Source: Adhaeribacter arboris (GTDB taxonomy: Bacteria; Bacteroidota; Bacteroidia; Cytophagales; Hymenobacteraceae). Taken from it: DNA of 64,000 bases. The stretch lies in contig NZ_PYFT01000001.1 of NCBI RefSeq assembly GCF_003023845.1, forward strand, positions 2,976,001 through 3,040,000, given 5' to 3'. The stretch's first letter is position 1, and every line of letters starts with the position of its first letter. The notes below the pieces were generated by a model. It saw only the letters and a program-made list of their open reading frames with translations. It was not told the origin of the DNA and did not search any database. This document shows positions 61,983 through 64,000 of this stretch, in pieces. A program made the translations under genes and the position numbers.

Positions 61983-64000
61983 TTGCGGCTATTCTTAATC
62001 TTACTGGTTTCTTTAACCGGGTGGGTGAGCGCCTGGGCGCAACAAACGCCGAGCCGGACAACCACACCTCAAACCCCGGAAATTACTATTGATACAGCTT
62101 CTATAAAACAAGATTCCATTAAAGGCGATATTACTACTACCATTAAATATACCGCTAAGGACTCTATCGTTTTAAACGTACAAAACAAGTTGGTTAATAT
62201 GTACAACGATGCCAATATTGAATATGGCACCATGTCGTTAAAGGCGCATACCACCCAACTGGACTACAAAACCAACTTAGTAAATGCTATTGGCACCAAG
62301 GACTCTACGGGTAAAGCAATGGGGACACCGGTTTTTAAAGATGATGCCGAAGCGTATGAGGCCGAACAGATTACCTATAATTTTAAAACTAAAAAAGGTA
62401 AAATCCGCAATGTAGTTACTCGGCAAGGCGAAGGCTTTCTGCACGCCGAAGTAGTAAAAAAGACCCAAGGTGATGCCATGTATGGTATAAATTCCAAGTA
62501 CACTACCTGCGATTTACCGCACCCGCATTTTTACATTAATTCCAGTAAGATGAAAGCTATTCCGGGCAAAAAGATTTTTACCGGACCTTTTAACTTGGTT
62601 TTCGGAGATATTCCTACTCCGTTAGGGTTTTTATTTGGTTATTTCCCGACGCCTAAAAAGCGAAGTTCGGGTTTAATTATTCCTACTTTCGGCGAAGCGC
62701 GGCAACGCGGCTTTTACCTGCGCAATGGGGGTTACTATTTTGTTTTAAACGAAAACATTGACATGCGTTTAACCGGCGATATTTACTCGCTGGGAAGTTA
62801 CGGCGCCCAGTTACAATCGATGTACCTGAAGCGTTATAGATACCGCGGCAACGTCAGCATGAGCTTTAGCGCTAATAAAAACCCTACTACCGCGGCTAAT
62901 GAAGCGACCCTTGGCCCCGGCAACTTTAACCGGGTAGAACCTAAATCTTTCTGGATTAGCGCCAGTCACACGCCCACTACTTTGCGGCCCGGGGGCAAAT
63001 GGTCGGCGAGTGTAAATGCCGGTACGCAGTTTTACAACCGCCAAAACCGGTACGATAATCCGGCTTTAGCCCTCAATAACACATTTAGCTCCAGTGTACA
63101 GTACCAATTTGCGAAACCTACCTCGCCCGTTACTTTTACAACTTCTGCCTTGCACAACATGAATACATCCACGGGAGTGCATAATTTTACCTTGCCAGAT
63201 GCTAGTTTTACCGTAAACCGCCAAACTCCGCTCCGGTGGTTTAAGGAAACAGGGACCGGTACTTGGTTTGATGATATAGCCATTAGCTACAGCGGTAATG
63301 TGCGCAACTTAATTTCCACGCAGTTGAATCGTAGTTCGCTCAGCGGGGCTTCTAATTTGGTGGGAGGTATTCCTTCCGATACTATCTTAAAGCTAAACGG
63401 GAAAAATTTCCGTCGTATTCTGGCCAACGCCGATTATGGCATTCAGCATTCGTTACCCATATCCATGAATAGTATCCGGGTATTTAAGTATTTTCAGCTA
63501 TCACCTGGTTTGAGCTATAATGAAACTTGGTTTTTCAAGAAATTTAATTACAACTACGTTAAAGATTTAAACGCCGTAAAAATAGATACTACCAAAGGTT
63601 TTTACCGGGCATATTCTTATTCGGCCAGTGCCAGCATGAGTACGCGTATTTACGGTACGTACATTATTAAAGGAAAAAAAATAGAGGCGATCCGTCATTT
63701 AATGACGCCTAACATCAGTTATTCGTATAATCCGGATTTCTCAAATAAATATACTCAGGCTATACAGGTGGGTCGGCCGGATATCGAAAATAATATTCCA
63801 ATTTATTATTTACCTATTTACCGTAATCTTTATGGCGCTCCCACTACGTTAAGGCAAAGTAACATGAACTTTAGCTTAACGAACAACGTGGAAATGAAGG
63901 TAAAAAGTAAATCGGATACCGCCAGCACCTTCGAGAAAGTTAGTTTAATTGATAACCTGGGACTTACTTCCGGTTATAATTTCGCGGCCGATTCGTTTGC
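61983..64000 (+). CDS. LptD-like outer-membrane assembly protein, 3' end cut
   Basis: An open plus-strand frame runs from after a stop at 61953-61955 to the right edge. No ATG precedes the signal region; TTG at 61983 (R-L-F-L-I-L-L-V-S-L, cut after S-A-W-A-Q) is the best start, with ATT at 61980 next. The OstA-like N-terminal domain (L-N-V-Q-N-K-L-V-N-M-Y-N-D-A, I-T-Y-N-F-K-T-K-K-G-K-I, about 50-140) and a following barrel with P-L-G-F-L-F-G-Y-F-P and S-G-L-I-I-P fit the Bacteroidota LptD group, which inserts LPS in the outer membrane. Confidence 0.85.
   Translation, partial: MRLFLILLVSLTGWVSAWAQQTPSRTTTPQTPEITIDTASIKQDSIKGDITTTIKYTAKDSIVLNVQNKLVNMYNDANIEYGTMSLKAHTTQLDYKTNLVNAIGTKDSTGKAMGTPVFKDDAEAYEAEQITYNFKTKKGKIRNVVTRQGEGFLHAEVVKKTQGDAMYGINSKYTTCDLPHPHFYINSSKMKAIPGKKIFTGPFNLVFGDIPTPLGFLFGYFPTPKKRSSGLIIPTFGEARQRGFYLRNGGYYFVLNENIDMRLTGDIYSLGSYGAQLQSMYLKRYRYRGNVSMSFSANKNPTTAANEATLGPGNFNRVEPKSFWISASHTPTTLRPGGKWSASVNAGTQFYNRQNRYDNPALALNNTFSSSVQYQFAKPTSPVTFTTSALHNMNTSTGVHNFTLPDASFTVNRQTPLRWFKETGTGTWFDDIAISYSGNVRNLISTQLNRSSLSGASNLVGGIPSDTILKLNGKNFRRILANADYGIQHSLPISMNSIRVFKYFQLSPGLSYNETWFFKKFNYNYVKDLNAVKIDTTKGFYRAYSYSASASMSTRIYGTYIIKGKKIEAIRHLMTPNISYSYNPDFSNKYTQAIQVGRPDIENNIPIYYLPIYRNLYGAPTTLRQSNMNFSLTNNVEMKVKSKSDTASTFEKVSLIDNLGLTSGYNFAADSF

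Overview
The window reads as a chromosomal segment of a Bacteroidota bacterium, most likely from the Cytophagales (an Adhaeribacter/Hymenobacteraceae-like genome). This rests on two SusC/SusD outer-membrane pairs, bacillithiol synthesis (BshB1), TAnnTTTG-type promoter boxes, lipoproteins with short Bacteroidota signal peptides, DUF983 and an LptD-like protein. The genus is inference. No phage, insertion sequence with transposase, CRISPR array or rRNA was seen.

Layout: (1) 1-5 kb: a truncated lipoprotein, a chromate module (ChrB-AraC fusion regulator, ChrA, small outer-membrane protein) and a TIGR01777-type epimerase. (2) 5.2-13 kb and 26.5-34.4 kb: two copies of one four-gene operon, susC-susD-doxX-doxX, both on the minus strand. 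Each susC is preceded on the opposite strand by a conserved promoter-hairpin-T-tract unit of about 70 nt that looks like a small antisense RNA. REP-like palindromes sit between susD and doxX in both copies. (3) 13.4-26 kb, between the two operons: 1-Cys peroxiredoxin, an odd tRNA, a frameshifted sterol desaturase, a creatininase-like amidohydrolase, a DASS anion transporter, a cytochrome c lipoprotein, a small ppGpp-hydrolase-like HD protein, BshB1, a SoxC-like sulfite dehydrogenase with its cytochrome c, a YeiH-type exporter and a PYROXD2-like flavoprotein that is framed by intergenic repeats. Sulfite oxidation, anion export, thiol synthesis and four DoxX-like membrane proteins together suggest a sulfur/redox theme.

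(4) 35-42.4 kb: RDD, SpoIIM, membrane protein, DUF4129, DUF4350, MoxR ATPase and DUF58, a conserved envelope/MoxR cluster. (5) 42.6-64 kb is mostly core genome: nucleoside-hydrolase-like protein, ClpB, a DUF5362-like protein, two tandem short-chain dehydrogenases (one with a Lys/Ser/Thr-rich tail), DUF983, an AraC regulator, purK-purE-acyltransferase, MarC, HemE, a transglutaminase-like protein, an acyl-CoA carboxylase beta subunit, MlaD and an N-acetylmuramoyl-L-alanine amidase, and finally a divergent LptD-like gene that runs off the right edge.

Intergenic DNA is rich in several families of paired or palindromic repeats. All functional links between genes are inferred from sequence and order only; no search was run.
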